From positions 880,430 through 944,429 of the forward strand of contig CANMNF010000002.1 in assembly GCA_947499255.1 (NCBI GenBank): a stretch of 64,000 bases of DNA, written 5' to 3'. This document shows positions 36,210-45,796 of the stretch, piece after piece. Source of the stretch: an uncultured Sphingomonadaceae bacterium (GTDB lineage Bacteria; Pseudomonadota; Alphaproteobacteria; Sphingomonadales; Sphingomonadaceae). The first letter of the stretch is position 1. Every line of letters starts with the position of its first letter. The notes beneath the pieces were generated by a model. That model was given only the letters and a program-made list of their open reading frames with translations. It searched no databases and was not told where the DNA came from. Position numbers and translations under genes: made by a program.

Positions 36210-37913
36210 CTATTCGCTCAAGCGCTTCGTCAACTGATAATCGTACAGTGACGGGACTGACCGGACGGGTTCGCCGATCATTTCAGTATATGGTGCAGGC
36301 GTATATTCCAACCGTACCGGACGGTTGCTGTGAATACCCACGATCCTTGCATCGGGACCTTCGCTGCGCCCTTGCAGGACGATAGGCTGGCCTGCTGGCA
36401 CACCGCTATCGACAACAACATTCAGGTTCCAGGTCGTATTGTACCGACCATGGCCGGGCTGCCATTCGGGTGCACCGCCGCCGCGATAAATTTCATCCAT
36501 ATGTGCCCCATCCGACGCCTTGCGATCAGGGATTACGTGTACGGTGACATTGTCAAACAAGTTCTGGTGGTTCGAACCTGCATGCTGGTCGAGCGCAGGA
36601 TCTTTCCAGCCGACAACTTCCTTGAACACCGACCGAGTGGTTGCGGTGTTAAAGCTGAAGGTGTGCTGCGCTTCGTTAAAGGCGTTCACATTCTCGACCA
36701 GTACATTGTGCGACCGGCTGACATGGATTGCGTAATGCGCCCGCAAATTGCCTTCGGTGATGACGTTACGGATCGTCAGGTTCGCAGAATCATCGGACAG
36801 GATGGACGAGTCCGCACCATGCACGCGCACATTTTGCACCCAACCATTGTGGATGGATGTGAGGTACATCGCATTAAAGCCAGCTTCGTTGTGGTGTCCG
36901 AAATACGGGCTTTCCGGAAAGACGAACGCGATATCTTGAATACCGACATTGCTGATGTGGTTCCAGCCTTCGAAATTGGCGGGAATCTCATTCGTAATGG
37001 GGTGCAGCAATGGATCTGCGATGGTTACGGTTCTGCCAGAAATCGCTTCGATGCGGGTGCGTTGTTGCACGACCGGTCGCTCAGGTGTTTCCCAGTGCGC
37101 GGCACCTATACCAACATCGGTATCGCCATACATGGATTTAAGCAGCGGACCATCGGGGCCGGCGCGATTGTACCAGTTGACCCTTACAACATCGCCAACG
37201 CTCAGCTTGGACGTGTCGTCAACGGTCATCGTACGGGTGAACTGCTCGCCCGCCAGGATATTGGCGGTCGGGTTGGGCACAGGATCGAACCGTTCGATAA
37301 ATTCAGCAGGTCGGTTATTGGGCGCGCGGACCCAGATGAAGCCTCCGCTCCAGCTATATTCGGAGAACAGGCGATCAAGGTTAAGTGCCTCGTTTTTAAC
37401 GATCTTTTCGTTGACCACCATATATTCGCGAACTTCGTCGAGCGCGCCGCCATCATCGATCTGGTTGAGCGGGCGAGGCATATATATCTCGGTCCCGCCT
37501 TCACCCATTCCCATGCCGGCAAGCACGATATCGCTGCTGGTGATCCAGAGGATCTCGGTCAGCTGATAGCGACCTTTGCCAAGTTGAACTCTTACCGGGC
37601 CTTCATGCTCACTTGCAGCAGCAATCGCGGCAATCAACGCAGCACTATCATCACGGTTGTCATTGGGAACGGCACCGTAATCAGCGACATCAATAACGGC
37701 TGAGACGTGCGGGATTTCTGCCTGTCCGTATTCGTAACCGGCATAAGAGAAATCGGGCAATACCACCTCGCTCATCACTGCCTTGTCAGAGAGGATGGCG
37801 GGCATTTTGCTGTGTTCATCGGCGCTGGCAGTACCGGGCACCATGGCCATTATGGCCAGACATGCTGCACCGATTAAGCCTTTGGTGGTCAGCGAAGCTT
37901 TGTAGCTATTCAT
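36210..37913 (-). CDS. Exported right-handed beta-helix (pectate-lyase-3-like superfamily) protein, candidate polysaccharide lyase/hydrolase
   Basis: Signal peptide (MNSYKASLTTKGLIGAACLAIMAMVPGTASA); VIDVADYGAVPNDNRDDSAALIAAIAAAS...VRVQLGKGRYQL start typical of beta-helix enzymes; repeated NVxVxxVxA-type coils. Confidence 0.78.
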   Translation of the reverse strand: MNSYKASLTTKGLIGAACLAIMAMVPGTASADEHSKMPAILSDKAVMSEVVLPDFSYAGYEYGQAEIPHVSAVIDVADYGAVPNDNRDDSAALIAAIAAASEHEGPVRVQLGKGRYQLTEILWITSSDIVLAGMGMGEGGTEIYMPRPLNQIDDGGALDEVREYMVVNEKIVKNEALNLDRLFSEYSWSGGFIWVRAPNNRPAEFIERFDPVPNPTANILAGEQFTRTMTVDDTSKLSVGDVVRVNWYNRAGPDGPLLKSMYGDTDVGIGAAHWETPERPVVQQRTRIEAISGRTVTIADPLLHPITNEIPANFEGWNHISNVGIQDIAFVFPESPYFGHHNEAGFNAMYLTSIHNGWVQNVRVHGADSSILSDDSANLTIRNVITEGNLRAHYAIHVSRSHNVLVENVNAFNEAQHTFSFNTATTRSVFKEVVGWKDPALDQHAGSNHQNLFDNVTVHVIPDRKASDGAHMDEIYRGGGAPEWQPGHGRYNTTWNLNVVVDSGVPAGQPIVLQGRSEGPDARIVGIHSNRPVRLEYTPAPYTEMIGEPVRSVPSLYDYQLTKRLSE

Positions 37914-38025
37914 ATCGATCATTCTCCCAAAAAATCTGACGTCCCGATTTCGGTAACGGGAAAGATTGTATGTAAACGTAGGCAACCGGAAAGCCCGAAC
38001 GTCCCTGAAAAATTTGCACTATCGC

Positions 38026-41000
38026 TCACGAGACATATTCGCGGATAAGACGCACAGGGCCCATCAACCCCGAAGGTAGCAGAGCTGAGTTTTCATCATA
38101 CGGATTGTAGATAGCCTCAACAGTTTGCGCAGGCTGTTCGGCTTTGTCACCGATCAGGCGATTGACCCACAAATTGGCCACCCGGATTTCGACGGTATTT
38201 TTACCCGGCTTTGCAAAATCAGTAACATCGATGGCAAAGGGGTATGTCCACACGACACCGGCCGTTTTTCCGTTGACCAAAACCTCGGCAATTTCTCTGA
38301 CATCGCCAAGCTCCAGCGACAGCCGCCCGCTGGGCCGCTGTTCAAGCATAAACGCGTTGTGATAGGTCGCAACGCCTGAGAAATATTTGATGTCGGGATC
38401 GCTGTGCTCGGTCCACGAGGTCAGCTCTGCAGGCGATAGGTGTTTGGGTCCGGCAAATGGCAGAGGAAATTCGACGTGCCAACCATCGTCCAAATGTGCG
38501 AGCAATTGCTGCGTTTTCGATGCGGCTGCACGTTGCTGTACCGCCGCGTCTTTGCGAAAAACCACGAACACTGCATCATTGGGAACAAGCGCACGCGCGA
38601 TAATCGTGCGGCCATTTGCGGACCGGAATGGTGCTGGCTCAATACGGCCTGTCTTGGCGCACCATATTTCCGGATCTTTGCCAGCGACCCGGAACGATAG
38701 CTCGACATCCTGCGCCGCGTCTGTCTGGCTGATAACTTGGAAAAGTTCGCCATCCTCCAATACGCGGTGAACGAACCTGATTTCCGCATCGGGAACGTTG
38801 CTTGACCATGAGAATGCCGGTTCGAACATGGTCGGCAAGACTTCTTCCAGCGTAGAATCGATCGCTCCGCCATGATCCCACATTCTCGCTGCAAGCGCGG
38901 CAAATTCGGCATGATCGTCAGCCAGGCTGGGGGTGGAGGCCGGCTTGGGACCGATGACAGGAATACCTGCGTCCAGGAATTGCGCCAATTTGCGCAGCAC
39001 AGGCAGGGTCACACGGGTGACCGAGCTGTCAATCGCTATGGCGCGATAGGCAACTCCAGCAGGCGATGTGACCCGCCCGTTTTCGGCGAACAGCGTGTTG
39101 ACCAAAGCATCGCCGTTTACAAAGTCGTAGGCATAGCCTTCTGGCACTTCGGGGGCGCGGAATTGGAACATCATGGTGATGTTGTCATCCTGACCGTAGA
39201 AATAACCAATATCGGCATTGAAGCGACCTTGTTGCAACAAGTGGCAAGAGCGCGAGAGGTAATCTACCCAAGCGCCCGCCTGCTCCGCCCAGGTTTCCCG
39301 CCGGGTGAACCATTGGCCAAAGCGGGAAAGCCCAAGCCCTGGCCCCGGTCCGAAAGTGGGTTGATGCACAGATGTGTGAACAACGATGCGGTTCAGACCG
39401 CTCGACATCATGCGGTCCGCCACCGGCTTGAGATGGCGCGGCGCGTAATGATAGGCAACCCCGCCCGTCGCCCCAGTGGTCATCGATTCAGCGGCTGTGA
39501 GATTTTGACCGTAAATATGTGCAACGGATGCAGATTCGCGGATATCGGCATCGCGCATTCCCGGTGTTGCATGCAAGAAATCGGAATCGGGCATCCAGGT
39601 TGAGCCCATGGGAATGTCAGCAGACTTTTTGACCTGCATGCCATCGGCGACAATAGCGCGCCGATCCTCATGCCCTTCGCCATAACGGCGCATCCCGCGC
39701 TCATGCAGATAGTCGGTGATTTCGCCGTAATGTTCATCCGCGATCAGATCGCCGATCGTTGCGCGCCAATCCCACAAGAAGCGATCGCTCGCTTCTGCAT
39801 TGCCAACCACATATCCTGCAAGTGCGGGGAAATAGGTTGTCGGATCATAGCCTCTGCGGGATGAAAAGCGCCCGCGCATGCCATCGGTCCAGTTCGTCGC
39901 GCCGGCTTCATAGCTGTCCGTCAACAGGTGACTTAGCCCCTGCTCCCCGATCAAGTCAGGGCCGAGAGCTTCTTCATAAAACGAAAGGTAATCCGTGATG
40001 TATTTGCGGACATGATCCTTGTTGAGCTTGTCCACTTCAAGGCCGGTAGCATCATCGGCGGCAGGGCCGTTTGTCTCGCCAGTCAAGCCATACCCCATCC
40101 GCATCACAAGCCAGCGACCCTCCGGCGCTTGCCAGTCGAGCGTTCCATCCGGCCGCATCTTGTCGGTGATTTCGATAACGGATGCAGGATCGATAACGAC
40201 CGCTGGATCGAGGGGAACCGGCTTTAACGTATGTACGTTTGGCTCGTCCCAGAAAGCCGCTTTGTCCTCGGCATAGTTGATGGTCGGTTTGCCGGACAAT
40301 TCCAGCAGATAGACCTCGTGTTCGGTGCGGTAGTCCCCGATCTTGTCGAACCCGCCCCATTTACGCCCTTCGGGATCGACTGCGATCTGCACCCTGACGC
40401 GCGTGGCGCGCCTTTCCGGCAAGGCAATTGTGCGCGGAATGATATTGGTGCCCGGCAAATTGGCAATGCGTTCAAAATCGCCATCGCCATCGGCCACTTC
40501 GACCCAGCCAACGGAGGGTTCAGATTGTCCATGATGCGAAGTGCCCCCGCTCATATACAATGTTAGCGCGCGGATGGTTTGCGGCTTATCGAAGGCAAAT
40601 TCGATCCAGACCGATTTGTCCTGTAACCGATCATACGGCATTTTAACCCCGGCTCTGAAATTACCGTCGGTTAAAAGTGCACCATCAATTGCGCCGATGC
40701 TGGAGGTAATTTTTGCGCGATCGTTCAATAGTTCAACGTCATGCTTTATGGGAAACGCGATAACATGCTGATCGCGGTAAAAGCTGACAAACGGTTCGCC
40801 ATCGATCTCGAAATGATCATTGTGCCCGCTTTCCATTGCGCCATAAGGCCCCACAACAGTTGGCGGCATGGGTAGCGGTTCGGTGCGCCGCTCACCTGCA
40901 GACATGACGGTTTCGGACCATACCAGTTTCTTGGTTGATTGCTCTGGCCGCACCCATGGCCCACCGGTCTGGCTCCACCCGGGAGACCCGGCAATGGTGA

Positions 41001-41409
41001 ATTCCAAGCCCTTCTCGTCGGCCAGATTTACGGCATGGAGCATCCTGTCCTGCCATGCAGGTGAGCGATAGGGTGCTGGATCATCGACAATCTGCACTCT
41101 GCCAAGCGCCGCATCGAAATTTTGCACGCCGCCGATACCGACCCGTTCCATCCACGCAAAATCGGCATCGATCCCGGCTTTGGAAACATTACCATTTATC
41201 CAATGCCACCAAACACGCGGGCGTGCCGCATTGGGCGGCGTCTTGAAAGCATCCTGCAGGCTTTGCTCGCCCGCAACTTGCGCATAGGATCGCACTGGTA
41301 AAAGAGAAATCGCACCGACAGCCGCTGTCGATGCCTTTAACATTCCGCGGCGGCTGAACCGGCCCAGACCAGCGCCAAATGTCTTACTGCGAGAAGCCAT
41401 TTTGTTCAT
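38026..41409 (-). CDS. GH106-family alpha-L-rhamnosidase (copy 1, Tat-type signal)
   Basis: FSRRGMLKASTAAVGAISLLPVRSYAQ; PPNAARPRVWWHWINGNVSKAGIDADFAWMERVGIGGVQNFDA; GLEFTIAGSPGWSQTGGPWVRPEQSTKKLVW; C-terminal galactose-binding-like VLVNGKTAGVVWTYPFAIDVTD...NLWVNRLIGD. Confidence 0.9.
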   Translation of the reverse strand: MNKMASRSKTFGAGLGRFSRRGMLKASTAAVGAISLLPVRSYAQVAGEQSLQDAFKTPPNAARPRVWWHWINGNVSKAGIDADFAWMERVGIGGVQNFDAALGRVQIVDDPAPYRSPAWQDRMLHAVNLADEKGLEFTIAGSPGWSQTGGPWVRPEQSTKKLVWSETVMSAGERRTEPLPMPPTVVGPYGAMESGHNDHFEIDGEPFVSFYRDQHVIAFPIKHDVELLNDRAKITSSIGAIDGALLTDGNFRAGVKMPYDRLQDKSVWIEFAFDKPQTIRALTLYMSGGTSHHGQSEPSVGWVEVADGDGDFERIANLPGTNIIPRTIALPERRATRVRVQIAVDPEGRKWGGFDKIGDYRTEHEVYLLELSGKPTINYAEDKAAFWDEPNVHTLKPVPLDPAVVIDPASVIEITDKMRPDGTLDWQAPEGRWLVMRMGYGLTGETNGPAADDATGLEVDKLNKDHVRKYITDYLSFYEEALGPDLIGEQGLSHLLTDSYEAGATNWTDGMRGRFSSRRGYDPTTYFPALAGYVVGNAEASDRFLWDWRATIGDLIADEHYGEITDYLHERGMRRYGEGHEDRRAIVADGMQVKKSADIPMGSTWMPDSDFLHATPGMRDADIRESASVAHIYGQNLTAAESMTTGATGGVAYHYAPRHLKPVADRMMSSGLNRIVVHTSVHQPTFGPGPGLGLSRFGQWFTRRETWAEQAGAWVDYLSRSCHLLQQGRFNADIGYFYGQDDNITMMFQFRAPEVPEGYAYDFVNGDALVNTLFAENGRVTSPAGVAYRAIAIDSSVTRVTLPVLRKLAQFLDAGIPVIGPKPASTPSLADDHAEFAALAARMWDHGGAIDSTLEEVLPTMFEPAFSWSSNVPDAEIRFVHRVLEDGELFQVISQTDAAQDVELSFRVAGKDPEIWCAKTGRIEPAPFRSANGRTIIARALVPNDAVFVVFRKDAAVQQRAAASKTQQLLAHLDDGWHVEFPLPFAGPKHLSPAELTSWTEHSDPDIKYFSGVATYHNAFMLEQRPSGRLSLELGDVREIAEVLVNGKTAGVVWTYPFAIDVTDFAKPGKNTVEIRVANLWVNRLIGDKAEQPAQTVEAIYNPYDENSALLPSGLMGPVRLIREYVS

Positions 41410-41790
41410 TACGATGGCTTTACCGCGCGAGGATGGGCCGCGTAGGGCTGGGCCATGTGAAGCTGAATAGCCGAATTGCTCAACGCCATTCCTGACACAG
41501 CACCGTTTGCAGAAATACGGCAAGCTATGTAACCGCGATCAAGCACACAGTTTTCCAGATGATATCGCATGCAATTCTCCCGGCGATCAAAACTTATCAA
41601 ATGTGATCGCTTCTTTGGTTGGGTATATCCGCAGTATTCAGCAAGGAGTCAATTATCTGCTGATATCGCACACACTTGGTTGCAGTGCGGCAAGTTTTCG
41701 ATCTTGACCTGCAGTCAAACCTGCTCAATATCGAGCATCACCGCAGTCTCGGCCATTTGGCCTGATAGGCGCGGATTAACGGAGGATGTT

Positions 41791-42186
41791 ATGAAGGTTT
41801 TTGGTAAGGTTGCAGGCGCTGTTGCGTTTGGAATGACATTAGTAGCGGTTCCTGCCAGCGCGCAGAGCTTCAAAGATGGCGTAGATACAAACGGTGATGG
41901 CGGTCTTGATATGGCTGAGTTCGTATCAGCGTTAACTGCTGTTGATCTGGTGCGTTACGATGTGAACGGTGATGGTTCGGTTACCGTCAAGGAATTCGGA
42001 GACAGCAACGCGCGTCCGGCAAAGCGCACAAAAAATCTCGTGCGTCGTTATGACGATAACAAAGATGGCATTTTGCAGGAATCCGAGTTCATGAAGATGA
42101 ACGAGATGTTCTTCGATCAGCGTGACAAGGATGGAAATGGCTCCATCTCGGCCATGGAAGTCAATCCTGAGCTGAAAATGCGTTGA
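41791..42186 (+). CDS. Small exported EF-hand calcium-binding protein
   Basis: Signal MKVFGKVAGAVAFGMTLVAVPASAQ; EF-hand-like loops DTNGDGGLDMAEF, DVNGDGSVTVKEF, DDNKDGILQESEF, DKDGNGSISAMEV. Confidence 0.92.
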   Translation: MKVFGKVAGAVAFGMTLVAVPASAQSFKDGVDTNGDGGLDMAEFVSALTAVDLVRYDVNGDGSVTVKEFGDSNARPAKRTKNLVRRYDDNKDGILQESEFMKMNEMFFDQRDKDGNGSISAMEVNPELKMR

Positions 42187-42210
42187 GCGTATTCTGAAGT
42201 TAAGTGAATT

Positions 42211-42246
42211 AAAGCCCGCTGCATGAAAACGCAGCGGGCTTTTGTC
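42211..42246 (+). terminator. Rho-independent terminator downstream of the EF-hand gene
   Basis: AAAGCCCGCTGC-ATGAAAAC-GCAGCGGGCTTTT. Confidence 0.9.
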
Positions 42247-42329
42247 TTTTAGACCTTGGGCTTGTCGCGCCCCGCCTGCTTTCCAAGGTAACTGAAGGGG
42301 GCACGACAACCGGTAATTTGGAGTTGCTG

Positions 42330-45300
42330 ATGTCGCCTCGCGTGAAATGGGCTAAAGTGTGCATGGCTGCGATTGCGGCGGTATTGGTGACCGGCAATAC
42401 CGATGCGCCGCTTGCACAGGCGGATATCGCATCAGCTGAGGCACAATCTTCCAACGAAGCCGGGCTCTCGACAGACCTGTTCCTGGATCCGCCGCGCGAA
42501 GCTTATCCGCGGACGTGGTTTCACGCGATGAGTGGAAATATATCCAAGGAAGGCGTGACCAAAGATCTTGAGGCGATGGCAGCTATCGGCCTCAAAGGCT
42601 TCACAATGTTCCATGTTGCCAACGGCATTCCATATGGCGATGTGAAATTCGCGACCGACACCCATTTCGATATTCTTGATCATGTGGCTACCGAATCTGA
42701 ACGGCTGGGCCTCGATTTTGGATTGCACAATGCCGAAGGCTGGTCAGCAAGCGGTGGCCCTTGGGTAACGCCTGAAATGTCGATGAAGGAGATGGTCTGG
42801 ACCGCATCATTGGCTAATGGTGGAGCGATCGATATCGATTTACCGGTGCCGGTCCTGCGCAAGGACTATTTTGAGGATATCGCGGTCATCGCCTATCCGA
42901 CGCTGGCAGCGGAAAAGCGTGATCTCCAGCTCAATCCCGTGATCACCGCGTCTTCGCCCAATTTCAGAACAGATCGCTTGGGCGGGGCCGAGCGGTATGA
43001 AAGGCTTGAGGCGACCTTGGGCCCGATTACTGGGAAAAGAGGCTGGGAGAAACACGGCTGGTTGCAATATGATTTTGGCAAACCGGTAGACATCAAATCG
43101 CTTCGGCTGACATTTAGACGCGGGTCGTTTGAACTTGAACTGCAATCCAGCCTCGATGGTGAAAACTGGACATCGCACGGCAAGCTGCACAAATACCACG
43201 CTGGCAAGCGGGACCGTGTTGCTGACGAAACCTTCGCCGGGGCACCAGCGCGATATTACCGCATCTTGTCGAGCGATGATGTCCAGATTTACGCGCTTTC
43301 TTTCTCGCATATCAATGCCGTCAATGCGGTGGCTGGCCATACGGGCCTCGCCCGCGTGGAGGATTACGAATTACCTGACATTGGCTCGCCTTCTGCCGAT
43401 GCCATAATCGATCCAAAAACCGTGATCGACCTGACCAGCAAGCTGGATGAGAACGGGCGATTGAAAGCAGTTTTGCCCGCTGGCGACTGGACAATCCTGC
43501 GCTTTGGAATGACCACTACGGGCGCTATCAACGAACCGTCTTCGCCCGAAGGCCAAGGCCTGGAAATCGACAAATTTTCCAGTGATGCCGCCGATTTTCA
43601 TTACGATCAGTTTATGGGACGCGTCACGCAAAGCGTGCCCGGCACGCTCGATTACATGATGCTCGATAGTTATGAGATCGGGGGGCAGAACTGGACCAAG
43701 GGTTTCGAAAAGGCTTTCCTTGCCGAACATGGCTATGATCTGGTGCCTTATCTGCCTTTATATGCTGGCCGCTTTGTCCAAAGCGCCAAAACAAGCGAGC
43801 GTGTCTTAAGCGATAGCCGGCGGCTCAACAGCAAATTGACCGTCCAGAACTATTATGCCGCAATGCGAGAGCGTGCATACGATGATGGAATGCTCACCAT
43901 CATTGAGGCATATGGCAACGGTCCGTTCAATTATATTGATGCAGCGGGTATCGCCGATATTCCCATGGGTGAATTCTGGTTGACCCGCGATCTTGGCTCG
44001 GTTGTGGTGCCGCGCTCTGCCGCGAATACTTATGGCCGCGAACTTGTTTCAACCGAAGCGTTTACCGCCCAGCAATCGCTCAACTGGGGTTTTCATCCGG
44101 GCATGGCGCGCTCGCGTGGGGATGAAATGTGGTCGTTGGGAGCGAACGAATTCACCTTCCACCGCTTCGTGCACCAGGCCAATACGCATGTGGCCCCCGG
44201 CCTGCTCATGCATTTCTGGGGTATCAACTTTGACCGCACGCAGCCCTGGTGGGATACGGCTGCCAAAGCGTGGGTGGAATACATCGCGCGCGGACAATAC
44301 ATGCTGCGCCAAGGCGTGCCTGTAAGCGACGTTCTTTACCTCGTCGGCGATGGCGCGCCCACCGACTGCCCGCGCGAGAAAGCGGGGCAGCGCGAACTTG
44401 GTGCAAACATTGCCTATGACTGCCTCAACACTGACAGGTTGTTGGCCGGATTGAGTTTTGCCGATGGTGAAATCACCCTCGCGTCAGGCGCAATCTACGA
44501 TGCCATCGTTATTCCCAAAAGAGCGCGGTTCCTCCCGTCAACGGCGCAGGCTTTGGCGAAACTGGCAGCGCGCGGGGTCCCTATCTTTGGCGAAATGCCT
44601 AGTGAAACGATCGGGATGGCCGCTGTGCATGATGCGCAGTCATATGACATCGCTGTAGCGGCGATCAACGATGCTGCGGTGCCGCTCGCGCAGTTGAAGG
44701 ATGCAGGCTTTAGCGATCTTGTAATAGAAGGGCAGCCCGATCAGCGTAGCGCCCATCGCCGTGCCGGGACCGCCGACATTTATTTCATTCCCAACCGCGA
44801 AACAGTTTCCGGACCGGTTTCGGTCACGGTCAAGGGGGCATGCCGCGTGCCTGAATTGTGGGATGCGGACACAGGCAGCACGACCCGTCTGGCAAGTTAT
44901 ACCTGCGGCGCAGATGCCATGCAAATTCGCTACGATGCACAAGCGCTCCAAGGCACGTTCCTGGTGTTGAGGCAAGCTGCAGGCCAAGGGTATGGTACCA
45001 AGCGCATGCTCGTCATCGATGAAGGGCTAAGCATAATTGCACCTACGCCTGGAACAGCACGGGCGATTGATGGTGCATGGCAGGCAACGTTAACCGGTTG
45101 GAACGTGCCGGAACAAAAGATCACTTTGCCGCAATTGATCGATCTGAAAGATCACCCCGATAGCGCGGTGCATCATCATTCAGGCAGTATCGCATACACC
45201 ACCAATATCGATCTGCCTGCCGATTGGGTGCACTCAGCGGATCGCGTCATGCTTGATCTTGGTCAGGTGGAAGTTGCAGCAACGGTTAGCGTCAATGGCG

Positions 45301-45641
45301 TGGATCTTGGAACCGTCTGGTCTGCGCCTTACCAGCTGGATGTAACAGATGCATTGAAGACTGGCACCAATACCGTGCGTGTGCGCGTTGACAATTCGTG
45401 GGCGAACCGGCTGATCGGTGACGAAGCGTTGCCAGCGACGGACGGATACAAGCATTCAACATCATGGTCACCGCCGTTTGACATGGTCGACTGGTACAAG
45501 GAAAACCGTCCGCCGCCACCTGGTCCGCGCAGTACGTTCACGTCGTATCAATTCGTGGATGCCGATACTGCGTTGCCATCCTCTGGTCTGGTCGGTCCGG
45601 TGCAGCTGATACCTGTCGAACTGCAAGAGGTCAGACCTTAG
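42330..45641 (+). CDS. GH106-family alpha-L-rhamnosidase (copy 2)
   Basis: [120 protein letters not shown]. Confidence 0.92.
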   Translation: MSPRVKWAKVCMAAIAAVLVTGNTDAPLAQADIASAEAQSSNEAGLSTDLFLDPPREAYPRTWFHAMSGNISKEGVTKDLEAMAAIGLKGFTMFHVANGIPYGDVKFATDTHFDILDHVATESERLGLDFGLHNAEGWSASGGPWVTPEMSMKEMVWTASLANGGAIDIDLPVPVLRKDYFEDIAVIAYPTLAAEKRDLQLNPVITASSPNFRTDRLGGAERYERLEATLGPITGKRGWEKHGWLQYDFGKPVDIKSLRLTFRRGSFELELQSSLDGENWTSHGKLHKYHAGKRDRVADETFAGAPARYYRILSSDDVQIYALSFSHINAVNAVAGHTGLARVEDYELPDIGSPSADAIIDPKTVIDLTSKLDENGRLKAVLPAGDWTILRFGMTTTGAINEPSSPEGQGLEIDKFSSDAADFHYDQFMGRVTQSVPGTLDYMMLDSYEIGGQNWTKGFEKAFLAEHGYDLVPYLPLYAGRFVQSAKTSERVLSDSRRLNSKLTVQNYYAAMRERAYDDGMLTIIEAYGNGPFNYIDAAGIADIPMGEFWLTRDLGSVVVPRSAANTYGRELVSTEAFTAQQSLNWGFHPGMARSRGDEMWSLGANEFTFHRFVHQANTHVAPGLLMHFWGINFDRTQPWWDTAAKAWVEYIARGQYMLRQGVPVSDVLYLVGDGAPTDCPREKAGQRELGANIAYDCLNTDRLLAGLSFADGEITLASGAIYDAIVIPKRARFLPSTAQALAKLAARGVPIFGEMPSETIGMAAVHDAQSYDIAVAAINDAAVPLAQLKDAGFSDLVIEGQPDQRSAHRRAGTADIYFIPNRETVSGPVSVTVKGACRVPELWDADTGSTTRLASYTCGADAMQIRYDAQALQGTFLVLRQAAGQGYGTKRMLVIDEGLSIIAPTPGTARAIDGAWQATLTGWNVPEQKITLPQLIDLKDHPDSAVHHHSGSIAYTTNIDLPADWVHSADRVMLDLGQVEVAATVSVNGVDLGTVWSAPYQLDVTDALKTGTNTVRVRVDNSWANRLIGDEALPATDGYKHSTSWSPPFDMVDWYKENRPPPPGPRSTFTSYQFVDADTALPSSGLVGPVQLIPVELQEVRP

Positions 45642-45796
45642 GACTGCAACGGTTATTGCTGTTCGTCCCATTAAAGGCTTTGCGCTTGGGACGACGGCCG
45701 CCCTGCATAGCTGTGGCCCGTTGCCGCAAGATGAGGTCTTCCAATTCCGTCAAAATACGTCTATTTCAAGCAAAATAATGCAATTTGGAGAGAGAG

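Noticed and set aside
41050-41075. GTGAGCGATAGGG as another copy of the TGAGCGATA motif
   Set aside because: Lies inside GH106 coding sequence, as does another near match around 47265; this also lowers confidence in the motif generally.
45664-45693. Inverted repeat CGTCCCA-N16-TGGGACG between GH106 copies 2 and 3 as a terminator
   Set aside because: Only 7 bp, long loop, no T-tract; too weak to call.
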